A DNA stretch of 64,000 nucleotides from Enterobacteriaceae bacterium 4M9 (GCA_010092695.1 JAADJJ010000001.1:2914001-2978000); one strand, 5' to 3'. Shown: positions 36,201 through 44,918, counted from the first letter of the stretch. Notes: generated by a model not told the origin, from the sequence alone. Translations and numbers: made by a program.

Positions 36201-36909
36201 CTTTCTGGTTACGCCGCTGCAACGAGCAGTCGCGTTCACCCAACGCCACCACATTGCCTTTGCCGTCGCCGAACAGTTGCACCTCGATATGGCGCGCACG
36301 GTCCACGCAGCGCTCAATAAATACGCCTGCATCGCTAAAAAACTGCTCACCCAGACGGCGCACACTTTCCCAGGCCTGCGTCAGCGTCTGCGCATCCGCG
36401 CAGCGGGTAAGGCCAATACCGCCGCCCCCTGCGGTGCTTTTGAGCATCACCGGGTAACCGATTCGGTCTGCTGCCACGATAGCTTCTTCCAGCGACGCCA
36501 GCAGCCCGGTACCCGGCGTCATCGGTACGCCCGCCAGGGCTGCCAGTTCGCGCGCCCGGTGCTTGAGACCAAACTCGCTAATCTGGCGTGCCGTTGGCCC
36601 GATAAATATGATGCCGGCCTGCTCACAGGCTTGCGCAAACGCCACGCTTTCCGACAAAAAGCCATAGCCCGGCCAGATAGCCTGCGCCCCACTGGTACGT
36701 GCGGCATTGATGATTTTGTCGATAGCCAGGTAGCTGTCGCTTGCCTTCTCACCGCCCAGCGCTATGGCGACATCAGCCTGCCTGACGTGCTCGGCGTTTT
36801 TATCGGCATCGGAATAGACGGCGACGCTGGCCACGCCCAGTCGCTTCAGAGTACGCATGGCGCGACAGGCAATCTCGCCACGGTTGGCAATCAGCACGGT
36901 GTTAAACAT
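33292..36909 (-). CDS. uca: Urea carboxylase (biotin- and ATP-dependent)
   Basis: Urea carboxylase adds CO2 to urea to form allophanate. The 1205-residue protein has all family parts in order. A biotin carboxylase domain covers about 1-450 (ATP loop STAGGGGIGLT, catalytic EVNTRLQVEHPVTE). A carboxyltransferase region follows, built of KipA-like (PGTWSSVQDYPGRTGYWDIGV) and KipI-like sections. A C-terminal biotin carrier domain has biotinyl Lys1171 in VEAMKME. The ATG at 36909 overlaps the allophanate hydrolase stop by eight bases. No DUF1989 urea-carboxylase-associated genes are present nearby. Confidence 0.95.
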   Translation of the reverse strand: MFNTVLIANRGEIACRAMRTLKRLGVASVAVYSDADKNAEHVRQADVAIALGGEKASDSYLAIDKIINAARTSGAQAIWPGYGFLSESVAFAQACEQAGIIFIGPTARQISEFGLKHRARELAALAGVPMTPGTGLLASLEEAIVAADRIGYPVMLKSTAGGGGIGLTRCADAQTLTQAWESVRRLGEQFFSDAGVFIERCVDRARHIEVQLFGDGKGNVVALGERDCSLQRRNQKVVEETPAPGLPTATRAALLSAAVQLGRQVNYRSAGTVEFIYDPERDAFYFLEVNTRLQVEHPVTECVTGLDLVECMLRVAAGESIDWARLQAPAQGAAIEVRIYAENPLKNFQPSPGLLTEVAFPQGEGVRVDSGVTTGSEVSAFYDPMIAKLIVHGADRQAALVKLHAALDATRLHGIATNLDYLRQITASAAFHSGSVWTRMLDDVVAQSPVIEVLQPGTWSSVQDYPGRTGYWDIGVPPSGPMDDYAFRLANRIVGNHEAAAGLEFTLQGPVLLFHTSAIIALTGADCQATLDGKAVACWQPVTVQAGQTLTLGRAQRGCRGYLAVRNGIDVPEYLGSRSTFALGQFGGHAGRTLKVADMLTLSRPELAACTTPAPVSEPQALSSTLIPEYGDEWRIGVLYGPHGAPDFFTQESIDTFFASDWQVHYNSNRLGVRLSGPKPGWARPDGGEAGLHPSNVHDCEYAIGAINFTGDFPVILTRDGPSLGGFVCPVTIAKAELWKVGQVKPGDRIRFYPISVEEAVAREKAQAFSIDTLERSHLSDFATPTLGASDGVSAAVLVARPEAAGAPAIVYRQAGDNYILIEYGDNVLDLALRLRVHLLMEHLRARAHPGINELSPGVRSLQVRYDSLLISQQALVALLLELEAHIGDVSQMTVPSRIVYLPMAFEDSATLDAVSRYQDTVRDHAPWLPNNVDFIQRINGLASREAVRKTLFDASYLILGLGDVYLGAPCAVPLDPRHRLLSSKYNPARTFTAEGTVGIGGMYMCIYGMDSPGGYQLVGRTLPIWNRFVKNTQFQAGEPWLLRFFDQVRFYPVSEDELTVLREDFREGRAALRIEETVFDFAEHLHFLQTHRAEIDDFRVRQAQAFEAEVGRWQQEEERVVESLSPEPPERDDDAQAVCADMSGSIWKVLVSAGDTVQEGQPLVIVEAMKMELAIVAPQAGRVKRLACQPGRPVSPGDALLWLE

Positions 36910-38704
36910 GGTGGCTCTCCTGGCGGGCCATCCAGTTGCGCCAGCCCTTAAATTCAGTAATGTCGGTGGCCGCACTCAGTGCCGCCGGTTCGCAAATAAA
37001 GCCTTTTACCCAGCGCCCGTCGGCCAGTTCCAGCGAGCCGATGCCCAGCGGCGCGGGGATTTCGGCCACAAACTCGCCAAAACGGGCAAGCGGGATGTCC
37101 CACAGTTCTACGGCTATCGCCGCGCCGGACGTTGCGCGTGCAATACCGGGTTTGGCGGGCGTGGTGCCTGCAAGTGCATACAGCCGGTAGCTCGGCGCGG
37201 TTTCGGTGGCTTCAACAAACACGGCATGGCGGTTGGTCAGTTGGGCGTTAAGCGGCATACCGCGCAGATGTGCGCCGACGACCGCCACGCGCACGTGATG
37301 GGGTGATTCAGGCAGTGCGACCTCACCCGGCGTTAACCTTTGCCCGGTTGCCCCCAGCGGCAGGTCCTGCTGGCGCTGCCAGCGCAGGCCAAACTCGGCC
37401 AGCGCTCTGTCGTGCCAGGCAGGCGCAATTAACGTAATGCCCGCAGGCAGCCCGTCTTCGCGAAAAGTACCCGGTAGCGCCAGCGCGCTGAGATCGGCCA
37501 GGTTGGTAAAGTTGGTGTAGGTGCCAAACTGCGAGTTAAAGCGAATCGGCTCCTGCTTCATTTCGTCGAGCGTATGAATGGTGGGCGATGTCGGCACAAC
37601 CAATGCATCAACCTCGCTCAACGCGCGCTGGATACGCTTTGCCAGCGTTGCGCGCAGGTATTCCGCGTTAAAGGTTTCGACGGCGCTGTAGTTCAGGCCA
37701 TTGGCGACAATGGTGTGAACGGTGGGGTCCATCCATTGCGGGTGTTGCAGCATGTCGCCTACCGCCGCCGTGCGCTCGGCAACCCACGGTCCCTGGTAGA
37801 GTTGCCCGGCAAGCTGATAAAAGTCAGTAAAATCGATGGGCTTAAGCGTCACGCCGCTTGCGCGCAGCGCCGCCTGCGTTTGCTGCCAGGCCTGTTGTGC
37901 CTGCGTATCACCGAAGAACTCCAGCGTGTCGGGGATCGCGAATACCGGGTTTTGTACAAATGCCGCCGGTGCGCTGGCCGGGTTAACGCGCGAGTAAGCG
38001 TCCTGGGTATCTTCACCCCCGGCAAGCGTGGCAATAACAAACGCATCTTCTACCGTCAGCGCAAACACCGAAATGGTGTCAATCAACCGACAGGCCGGGA
38101 CCACACCTGCCGCCGACAGCCAGCCTTTGGTGGGTTTTAGCCCAACGATATTATTAAACCCGGCAGGCACCCGCCCGGAACCTGCGGTGTCGGTACCCAG
38201 TGCAAACGGCACCAGACCGCGCGCCACCACCGAGGCCGAGCCGGAGCTTGACCCGCCGCTGACATACTCTGGATTAAAGGCATTGGGCACCGCGCCAAAC
38301 GGTGAGCGCGTACCCACCAGACCTGTGGCAAACTGGTCGAGGTTGGTTTTACCAATAACGACTGCCCCTGCCGCCTTGAGTTGTGCCACAGCGGTGGCAT
38401 CGTGCTGCGCGGTGTAGGTAAAAGCCGGGCACGCGGCGCTGGTCGGCCAGCCTGCCACGTCGATATTGTCTTTAACCGCAAACGGAATGCCAAACAACGG
38501 CAAAGACTGTGGGTTATGCAGGTAGAGCGGGAGTAGCGCCTCAATTTGCGTGCGCAGTTGCTCCTCACTGGCAAGGACAATCCATGCATTATCGTCTTCA
38601 GGAATAGCCTGGAGATAGTGCGTTAATAATGAAAGCACCGCGCCGCTGTTGTTGTGAATATACTGCTGCCAGGCGGTCAGCGTTTTTCCAGCCATTAATG
38701 CCAT
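36902..38704 (-). CDS. atzF: Allophanate hydrolase
   Basis: Allophanate hydrolase cleaves allophanate to two ammonia and two CO2, finishing urea breakdown. The 600-residue protein has an amidase-signature domain with the Ser-cisSer-Lys triad regions (FAVKDNIDVAG; SGGSSSGSASVVARG; GTDTAGSGRVPAGF) over about 1-430. A C-terminal DUF/AtzF domain from about 450 (RVAVVGAHLRGMPLNAQLTN) removes CO2 in the family. The ATG at 38704 was chosen because GGGGA lies about eight bases upstream; the frame extends to a TTG at 38740. It is the first gene of the urea operon. Confidence 0.93.
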   Translation of the reverse strand: MALMAGKTLTAWQQYIHNNSGAVLSLLTHYLQAIPEDDNAWIVLASEEQLRTQIEALLPLYLHNPQSLPLFGIPFAVKDNIDVAGWPTSAACPAFTYTAQHDATAVAQLKAAGAVVIGKTNLDQFATGLVGTRSPFGAVPNAFNPEYVSGGSSSGSASVVARGLVPFALGTDTAGSGRVPAGFNNIVGLKPTKGWLSAAGVVPACRLIDTISVFALTVEDAFVIATLAGGEDTQDAYSRVNPASAPAAFVQNPVFAIPDTLEFFGDTQAQQAWQQTQAALRASGVTLKPIDFTDFYQLAGQLYQGPWVAERTAAVGDMLQHPQWMDPTVHTIVANGLNYSAVETFNAEYLRATLAKRIQRALSEVDALVVPTSPTIHTLDEMKQEPIRFNSQFGTYTNFTNLADLSALALPGTFREDGLPAGITLIAPAWHDRALAEFGLRWQRQQDLPLGATGQRLTPGEVALPESPHHVRVAVVGAHLRGMPLNAQLTNRHAVFVEATETAPSYRLYALAGTTPAKPGIARATSGAAIAVELWDIPLARFGEFVAEIPAPLGIGSLELADGRWVKGFICEPAALSAATDITEFKGWRNWMARQESHHV

Positions 38705-39138
38705 TGTGGGATCCCCGCTGGTATACAAGATGGGATCCAATTAGCAATACGCGTGCCAGAACGTTAATTCACTGAATTAACGGCCAGGTTCATGAAAAAT
38801 TCTTTTTCTTCGAAATAAGCATGCACTGAATAAGTACAATGGCGCGCAATTGAGGTGCATTTATCATTGATAAAAACAATGGCTGTTGCCAGAGCCAGAA
38901 TAATTATTGATGACTTTGCATTGTCATTATTCAATCGCTTTGCAGCACTCTCCAAAAACACACCTTCCGCTTTTTTGTCTGTAGTGGTGTGTCTGCTTGA
39001 GAATGTGAATGCGCAACGCTCGCCTGACACACAGTGTTAGCTCACCAACAGTTATGCACCACACCTTTTGACGCCGGGTTTGAGGCCTGCTTATAGTGGC
39101 TCACCCCGTGCTGCCCGCTCAGCCAACAAGGAATGTGT
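38705..39138. other. Divergent intergenic region, urea operon / MocR-like regulator
   Basis: This 434-base AT-richer region carries the start of the urea operon on one strand and of the MocR-like gene on the other. Besides the operator above it has a symmetric element, TGATGAC-N8-GTCATTA, at about 38908-38929 that could bind a dimeric regulator. I see no supported gene; the open frames on both strands lack ribosome sites. Confidence 0.5.
38719..38728. promoter_or_regulatory. Candidate GntR/FCD operator before allophanate hydrolase
   Basis: TGGTATACAA is one mismatch from the palindrome TTGTATACAA, a common operator type of FCD regulators. It lies 15 bases before the start codon and would overlap the transcript start or ribosome site, as expected for repression by the operon's own GntR protein. 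No second copy was found before urtA. Confidence 0.4.
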
Positions 39139-40521
39139 ATGCTAAAGCCCATCGATCCTATGGCCAATACGCCGCTGTACCTTCAGGTTGCGAGCCGTAT
39201 TAAAAAGTATTTAGAAAACTATCCCAGCGGGCACAAGCTTCCCTCACAACGCCGCATTGCTGATGAACTGAACGTGAGTAAAACCACGGTGGTTGAGGCG
39301 TTTAACCTGCTAGAGACCGAAAACGTCATTAGCCTGCGCGAAAAAGCCTGCGCGATTTCCACGCTGCGGGCGCCAGGTATTGACTGGCAGCAACTGCTGC
39401 ACCGGGCCTGCCACGCACCCACGCAGGAAAATATTCACCGCTCTACGGCGCGCGCCTACAGCAAAAGTATGCTGTTATGGCCTGGCATGGAGTTTTCACC
39501 ACAAACACCGCTGATGGCCGTGTCAGATGCCGTTACCCGCCGTATCGCCAGTAAAGATTTAATGAATTACGATGATATTAATTTTTATGCCTTGCGCGAA
39601 TGTCTGGCGACCCATTTAAAAAATACGCTGTCAATAACCTGTTCCCCTGAGGATATTGTTATTACCAGCGGTATCTCCAACGCGTTATATATTATTTCTT
39701 CGGCCTTTTTTAGCCGGGCGTCGCCTGTCATATACGAAGCGCCCGGCTATTATGAACCCATATTAACCAGCCTCGGCGCGTCTACCCTCCCGCTGCCAAT
39801 GTGTGCGGGAGGTATTCATACCGACACGCTGCAAAGCGTATTAATGAAGCATCGCCACGCGTTTTTTCTCACCACCCCGCTCTGCCACTGGCCAACGTGC
39901 CATATGACCAGCGACGCCAATAAACGCGCACAATATGAACTCTGTCGCGCTAACGATAACCCCATTATTGAAGTAGACGTGATGCGTGGTTTATTTGACG
40001 CCCCGCTGCCCATGCGTGCCTATGCCGGTAGTGAGTCAAACGTGATTTATGTCGGCACCTTTACTAACACCATTGGGCACAGTATGCGCCTGGCATGGAT
40101 TGTTGCCCCACGCAATACCATCAAACGGTTGCTGGAAGTGAAGTCGCAGGTAGAGCCGCGCATCAGTACGTTGATTCAGATTTATGCAGAGGAAATGTTG
40201 CGCAGCGGCGCGTATGAACAATTTTTGGCAGCGTTAACGCACAATGTCCGTCAGCAAAATGAAGGTATAGAAGACATTCTTTGCGCGCAGCTTACTGGCA
40301 AAGCCCGGTGGCACGGCATGCCCAGCATCAGTCGCTTTATTCACTTTGAACAGCCGCTTGATGAAAAAGCGATACTCAACATGCAGGGACGACAGATCAG
40401 TTTACTTCCTCTGCAAACGCTCGATAAAAGCCTCACCGGTTCGCTGTATATGTACGGCGCAGCAGACTCATTACCCAACATTGAAAAGCTGATCTGTCAT
40501 CTTCGTTCACTGGTGAAGTAA
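39139..40521 (+). CDS. MocR-like (GntR/aminotransferase) regulator lacking the PLP lysine
   Basis: This 460-residue protein has a GntR winged helix at its N-terminus (YLQVASRIKKYLEN, LPSQRRIADELNVSKTTVVEAFNLLE). An aminotransferase-fold domain from about residue 110 follows, as in MocR regulators. In the PLP-lysine motif, normally GTFSKTLxPxLRLG, it reads GTFTNTIGHSMRLA, so Asn310 replaces the Schiff-base lysine. The Tyr of the DY motif is also lost, although Asp280 remains. It is therefore unlikely to bind PLP in the usual way. ATG at 39139 has AAGGA at proper spacing. The gene is less GC-rich than its neighbours. It diverges from the urea operon and ends four bases from the convergent permease gene. 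Confidence 0.85.
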   Translation: MLKPIDPMANTPLYLQVASRIKKYLENYPSGHKLPSQRRIADELNVSKTTVVEAFNLLETENVISLREKACAISTLRAPGIDWQQLLHRACHAPTQENIHRSTARAYSKSMLLWPGMEFSPQTPLMAVSDAVTRRIASKDLMNYDDINFYALRECLATHLKNTLSITCSPEDIVITSGISNALYIISSAFFSRASPVIYEAPGYYEPILTSLGASTLPLPMCAGGIHTDTLQSVLMKHRHAFFLTTPLCHWPTCHMTSDANKRAQYELCRANDNPIIEVDVMRGLFDAPLPMRAYAGSESNVIYVGTFTNTIGHSMRLAWIVAPRNTIKRLLEVKSQVEPRISTLIQIYAEEMLRSGAYEQFLAALTHNVRQQNEGIEDILCAQLTGKARWHGMPSISRFIHFEQPLDEKAILNMQGRQISLLPLQTLDKSLTGSLYMYGAADSLPNIEKLICHLRSLVK

Positions 40522-40525
40522 AATA

Positions 40526-41944
40526 TCAGGTCGAGGGCGTAACGCTGTTTTCGAGCGAAGAAAGCGCCTGGCGTTTTTCCCGGCGAATGCGTTTTTCTTC
40601 TGCGAAAGCCACCACCGACAACAGCACAATGCCCATAAACACGCAGCAGTAAAACACCACAAAAACATCATGCCAGCCGTGCAGCGTGGTATGGAAAAAA
40701 CTCACCCCCGGCTTTTCCGGGTCAGCAATCATTGCCAGATAAACTTTAGCAATGGAGTCGCCCAGCAAATAGGCAAATACGCCGGATAGTCCGGTCGTGA
40801 CGCTGACCGCATTTTTCGGCACAAAGTCGACCAGGGAAATCGTAATCATCAGCTGCGGGCCAAAAATAAGCAGACCGAGTGCGGCAAGCGAGGCGTTGAC
40901 CATAAATACCGAGGTGGCGTAGCGGTAGCTTATTAGCGCAAAAATAATTAAGACAAAGCAGCCCACCGCCACAATCGCGCGCCGCCCGTGCAGCAGGTCT
41001 GAAATATATCCCCATAATAAGCTTGCCACCAGCGCGCCCATTTCAAAATACAGGATGGTGTTAACCACATCCGCACCGCTCCAGTTAAACTGCTCGGCCA
41101 CATACAGCGGCGCCCAGTTATCCACGCCAATACGGATGATATAAACGAAGATATTGGAGATGCACAATATCCAGACAAACGGGTTAAGCAGCACATGTTT
41201 TTTTACGATGGCCCATTTGCTTTCCTGGCAGTCCTTATCCACGTCAGCCACCGGCTCGCCAAATATCTCCTCGGCCCTGGCCCACCCCAGCTCTCGCGGG
41301 TCGCCCTTTCCTAACCAGAAGGTCAATAGCGCAATAATCAGCGCGATGATGGAGGGGAAAATAAACATGCCAACGACGTTACCGTCAAAAAATTGATTCG
41401 CGCCCCACAGCGCAATGACGCCTGCCAGGCCACCGCCGACGTTATGGGACATATTCCACAGCCCAAGGAAACGCCCGCGTTTTTCTTTAGGGGTCCAGCG
41501 GCTTAATGTGGAATAAGACGCCGGACCGCCAGAGGTCTGAAATAAACCATTTAATCCCCACAGTGTCATTAATATGCCAATGGGCGAGCCGAAATAGCTC
41601 ATTACCAGTCCCATCGCTAATACGGAGAGCGCCGATAACCCCAGCAACACGGCAAGAAATTTTTTGGTGTTTTTCCCGTCGATATAAAACCCCACCAGCG
41701 CCTTACACCCACCATAGGTGATAGAAAAGCTCAGCCCTATCAGGCCAAGCTCGGTGGTAGTCATATCCAGTTGTTCTTTGAGCAACGGTCCGGCAACTTT
41801 AAAGTTGTTGCGGATAAAATACATAGCCATATAGCCCAGAAATACCGCCAGAAAAGCTTTAAGAAACTGAACGCCCCACTGGCGACGCTGCTGTGCAAGA
41901 CTAATGGACGGATTAATAAAATTCTTGAGCTCGAAAAATGTCAT
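40526..41944 (-). CDS. UhpT-like organophosphate:phosphate antiporter family permease
   Basis: This 472-residue MFS protein belongs to the OPA family. It is close to the hexose-phosphate permease UhpT and keeps both arginines expected to bind phosphate (MYFIRNNF in TM1; IIRIGVDNWAPLY in TM7). It also has the WTPKEKRGRFLGLWNMSHNVGG loop. It therefore probably exchanges inorganic phosphate for a phosphorylated organic substrate. ATG at 41944 has GAGGA seven bases upstream. It is the last gene of a six-gene operon whose enzymes suggest a phosphorylated sugar or polyol. The exact substrate is unknown. Confidence 0.88.
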   Translation of the reverse strand: MTFFELKNFINPSISLAQQRRQWGVQFLKAFLAVFLGYMAMYFIRNNFKVAGPLLKEQLDMTTTELGLIGLSFSITYGGCKALVGFYIDGKNTKKFLAVLLGLSALSVLAMGLVMSYFGSPIGILMTLWGLNGLFQTSGGPASYSTLSRWTPKEKRGRFLGLWNMSHNVGGGLAGVIALWGANQFFDGNVVGMFIFPSIIALIIALLTFWLGKGDPRELGWARAEEIFGEPVADVDKDCQESKWAIVKKHVLLNPFVWILCISNIFVYIIRIGVDNWAPLYVAEQFNWSGADVVNTILYFEMGALVASLLWGYISDLLHGRRAIVAVGCFVLIIFALISYRYATSVFMVNASLAALGLLIFGPQLMITISLVDFVPKNAVSVTTGLSGVFAYLLGDSIAKVYLAMIADPEKPGVSFFHTTLHGWHDVFVVFYCCVFMGIVLLSVVAFAEEKRIRREKRQALSSLENSVTPST

Positions 41945-41964
41945 ACGATATTCCTCGTATTTTA

Positions 41965-43017
41965 TTATTGCATGTCGACGATAACCTTGTTGTAGGAGAC
42001 AACGCGATGTTTCATATCCCGGATAAATGCAGGTAGATCGTCGAGCGTAATTCTGTGGGTCATTAACGGTGCCATTATTAATGCGCCATTCTGGATATAA
42101 TCGATAATCGCCGTCCATTCCCGGCCTGGAAACGGTGCCGAATACGAGTTCCAGGAGCCGAGCAAGGTCAACTCATTGCGAATAATGTGCTCAAAGACAT
42201 GCGGCGCAATCACAACATCCGCATGGGCTGACCCAAGAAACAACACATTGCCCTGCTTTTGGGTAATTTGCAGCGCCTGTACCTGCGTGAGCGACACACC
42301 TGCCGTTTCAATGGCCACATCCACCGCCCCCTGCGTGCGGATAGCCGCAACCGCATCCTGGGTTTTGCTGTTAATGATGTGCGTGGCGCCCATCATTTTT
42401 GCCAGCGCCAGTTTATCTTCAGCAATATCGGTTGCCACAATGCGCGTCGCCCCCAAAATGCGGGCAAACTGGATAGCAAAAAGCCCGAGCGTACCACAGC
42501 CCAGTACCGCTACGCTGTCACCGGCTTTTATCCCGGCCTTCATGACGCCGTGTAACGTCACCGCCGCAGGCTCAATCATTGCACCATGCTCAAAACTGAC
42601 GTTGTCAGGCAATCGCAGCAGGTTACGCTGGGGTGCTGCAACAAACCCGGCAAAGCCGCCGTTGGTGCGCGAGCCGAGGTAATTGTAATCATTGCATTGC
42701 CCGTAGTGGCCCTGCTGGCAGAACTCACAGCTAAAGCAAGGCAAAATGGGCGCAACCGCGACCCGGTCACCGGGCGCAAATGCGCTGACCTTTTGTCCCA
42801 CCTTCGCCACCACGCCGCTAAATTCATGGCCGGGAATGGTCGGGAACCGATAGGTTCCCGTCACCATTACGCGATCGAGGTCGGAGCCACAGATCCCGGT
42901 TGCTTTGACCTGCACCAGGACCTCGTCGTCGGCATACGTCGGTATTGCCACATCCTCGACCCGTAAGTCACCTGGCGCATGCAGTACTGCGGCCTTCATT
43001 GTTGAACTTGCCACCAT
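41965..43017 (-). CDS. Zinc-dependent dehydrogenase, GatD-like
   Basis: This 350-residue medium-chain dehydrogenase has catalytic zinc ligands Cys43 (GICGSD) and the GHEF motif, structural zinc cysteines CFSCEFCQQGHYGQC, and an NAD fold GCGTLGLFAIQFA. The segment LGSRTNGGFAGFV and the ending resemble galactitol-1-phosphate 5-dehydrogenase (GatD). This suggests oxidation of a polyol phosphate, but does not prove it. The ATG at 43017 was chosen for the GGAGGAG that overlaps the end of the upstream gene. Confidence 0.85.
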   Translation of the reverse strand: MVASSTMKAAVLHAPGDLRVEDVAIPTYADDEVLVQVKATGICGSDLDRVMVTGTYRFPTIPGHEFSGVVAKVGQKVSAFAPGDRVAVAPILPCFSCEFCQQGHYGQCNDYNYLGSRTNGGFAGFVAAPQRNLLRLPDNVSFEHGAMIEPAAVTLHGVMKAGIKAGDSVAVLGCGTLGLFAIQFARILGATRIVATDIAEDKLALAKMMGATHIINSKTQDAVAAIRTQGAVDVAIETAGVSLTQVQALQITQKQGNVLFLGSAHADVVIAPHVFEHIIRNELTLLGSWNSYSAPFPGREWTAIIDYIQNGALIMAPLMTHRITLDDLPAFIRDMKHRVVSYNKVIVDMQ

Positions 43018-43019
43018 GA

Positions 43020-44066
43020 TTACTCCTCCACCACCAGCGTTTTCATGCCTTGTCCGGACAGCGCGTAATCGAACGCGGCGTTGATTTGCGAGACGCCAAA
43101 GCGTGCGCTGGCAAGCGGCATCAGGTTGAGTTTGCCGGAGGCGACCAGCGCCATTGATTCGCAATAGTCATTCACGCTGGAGCCGGTCGTACCCAGCACG
43201 GTAAGCTCTTTGTAATGAATCAGGTTGGTGTTAAGCGGCACAATCTCTTTGTCTTTTGGCATACCGCCAAACAGGTTGATGCGCCCGTGGGTCGCTGCCA
43301 GTTCCATCGCCAGTGTCTGGATTTGAGGAATAGAACAGGCGGTAATGATGACGCTGGCACCCTCGCCGTCGGTTTCTCGCAGCACCGCCTGTTTCAGGTC
43401 CTCTTTTGCAGAGTTGACCGTAACATCAACACCCAGTTTCACCATCTCTTCCAGTCGGTTATCCTGGACATCAGCCACAATAATTTTTGCCGCACCGGCC
43501 AGTTTGCTCATTAAGACATGGCAGCCGCCGATGGGTCCGGCACCGATGACAACGACGCTATCGCCCGGTTTAATATTCAGCGCTTTATAAGAGTGATAAG
43601 CACAGGAGAAAGGCTCCACCATCGCGGCCTCTTCATAGGAGATGCCATCCGGGATAACGACGACGTTACCGCGTGCAATCGCCCGCGCCGGCACCTTCAC
43701 ATAGTCCTGGAAACCGCCGTCATAGCTGATACCAAAGGCTTCATAGGTCGGACACAGCTGGGTATACCCGCGGCGGCACATGGCACATGCGCCGCAGCCC
43801 ACGTTTGGTGGCAGTGCTACGCGCATACCGATTTTAAACTGGGTAACATTTTTCCCTACCTGAACCACTTCACCGGCAATTTCATGCCCTAATACCCGCT
43901 TTGTACCGCCTGGAATTTTAAAATGACCAAATTTCAGAATACGTAAATCGGTGCCGCAAATAGCGCTCGCTTTCATTTTAATAACTAATTCATCGGCACC
44001 GGCTTCTGGGGGTAACGTCTCTTCAACGCGAATATCACCCACACCGTGAAAATAGGCAGCTTTCAT
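43020..44066 (-). CDS. Zinc-dependent alcohol/polyol dehydrogenase
   Basis: This 348-residue medium-chain dehydrogenase has Cys37, His61 and Glu62 (CGTD; GHEIAGEV), the structural zinc set CGACAMCRRGYTQLC, and a nucleotide motif GAGPIGGCHV. It is only distantly related to its operon neighbour, so the two likely oxidise different positions or intermediates. It belongs to the sorbitol/threonine dehydrogenase group; substrate unknown. It is two bases from the next gene. Confidence 0.85.
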   Translation of the reverse strand: MKAAYFHGVGDIRVEETLPPEAGADELVIKMKASAICGTDLRILKFGHFKIPGGTKRVLGHEIAGEVVQVGKNVTQFKIGMRVALPPNVGCGACAMCRRGYTQLCPTYEAFGISYDGGFQDYVKVPARAIARGNVVVIPDGISYEEAAMVEPFSCAYHSYKALNIKPGDSVVVIGAGPIGGCHVLMSKLAGAAKIIVADVQDNRLEEMVKLGVDVTVNSAKEDLKQAVLRETDGEGASVIITACSIPQIQTLAMELAATHGRINLFGGMPKDKEIVPLNTNLIHYKELTVLGTTGSSVNDYCESMALVASGKLNLMPLASARFGVSQINAAFDYALSGQGMKTLVVEE

Positions 44067-44080
44067 GATTAACCTCAGTG

Positions 44081-44893
44081 TTATAAATATTTTGGAATAA
44101 TATGGGTCAGCGCAAAAGCCACCCCATCTTCGTCATTACGCGGAACAATATGGTCAGCAATATCTTTAATTCGTGGATACGCATTTCCCATGGCAATGGC
44201 AACACCCGCCTGCATGAGCATTTCCACATCATTATCGCTGTCACCTATTGCCGCCACGCTCTGGGGCGAAATATCCAGATGGGCACATAAGCGCAGCAGT
44301 GCATCACCTTTATTCAAACCCCGTGGCAGAATTTCAAAATAACCCGGATATGACGACACCATGGTCACAGTATTCAACGCAGTAATGCGCCGCTGGAGTT
44401 CTGCTTTTATGTCGTCGTCTTTGCATATGACAAAAAACTTTACTGCACATAAGTCTTCAGCGTCGGTAAAGGGCCGAATTAACGCGGCAAAGCGGCGAAT
44501 ATATTCGGCCTTCATACCGGAAGCGCCCATATCATTGACCCAACGCGCCCGTGCATACACCGCGCGATGGCTGTAGATCTGATAAAACAGGCCGAGTGCA
44601 TCAAGGATCTCAACCAGTGCCCCAACGGTCACTTCATCCAGCGTTTTTTCATAAATCACCCGCTGCGTGTGCAGGTCCACCGTTTGCGCACCGTTCATGC
44701 CGATGAAATAGCGCGTAGCGCCAATATGTTCAGCGGCAAACTGCGCCTCCTGGTACATTCGCCCGGTGGCAATCACGCTGATAATGTTCTGCGCCGCCAG
44801 ATCGGTAAACGCCGCTGCGGTTGCCGGTGTCAGCGTATCTGCTGAGGTCAGTAACGTGCCGTCAAGATCGGTCACGACCATTTTTAATGACAT
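44081..44893 (-). CDS. HAD-superfamily Cof-type phosphatase
   Basis: This 270-residue protein has the HAD nucleophile motif VVTDLDGTLL (Asp9) and the closing acid motif IGDSDNDVEML with a Cof-type cap between them. That is the YidA/YbiV sugar-phosphatase group. AAGGAGG precedes the ATG at 44893. In the operon it could dephosphorylate an intermediate or detoxify an accumulated sugar phosphate. Confidence 0.88.
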   Translation of the reverse strand: MSLKMVVTDLDGTLLTSADTLTPATAAAFTDLAAQNIISVIATGRMYQEAQFAAEHIGATRYFIGMNGAQTVDLHTQRVIYEKTLDEVTVGALVEILDALGLFYQIYSHRAVYARARWVNDMGASGMKAEYIRRFAALIRPFTDAEDLCAVKFFVICKDDDIKAELQRRITALNTVTMVSSYPGYFEILPRGLNKGDALLRLCAHLDISPQSVAAIGDSDNDVEMLMQAGVAIAMGNAYPRIKDIADHIVPRNDEDGVAFALTHIIPKYL

Positions 44894-44918
44894 GAGCGCC
44901 TCCTTGTTATGCTCACGG

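Noticed and set aside
38764..39030. 88-codon minus-strand frame before the urea operon
   Set aside because: It lies in the divergent promoter region, lacks a ribosome site and has no coherent product.
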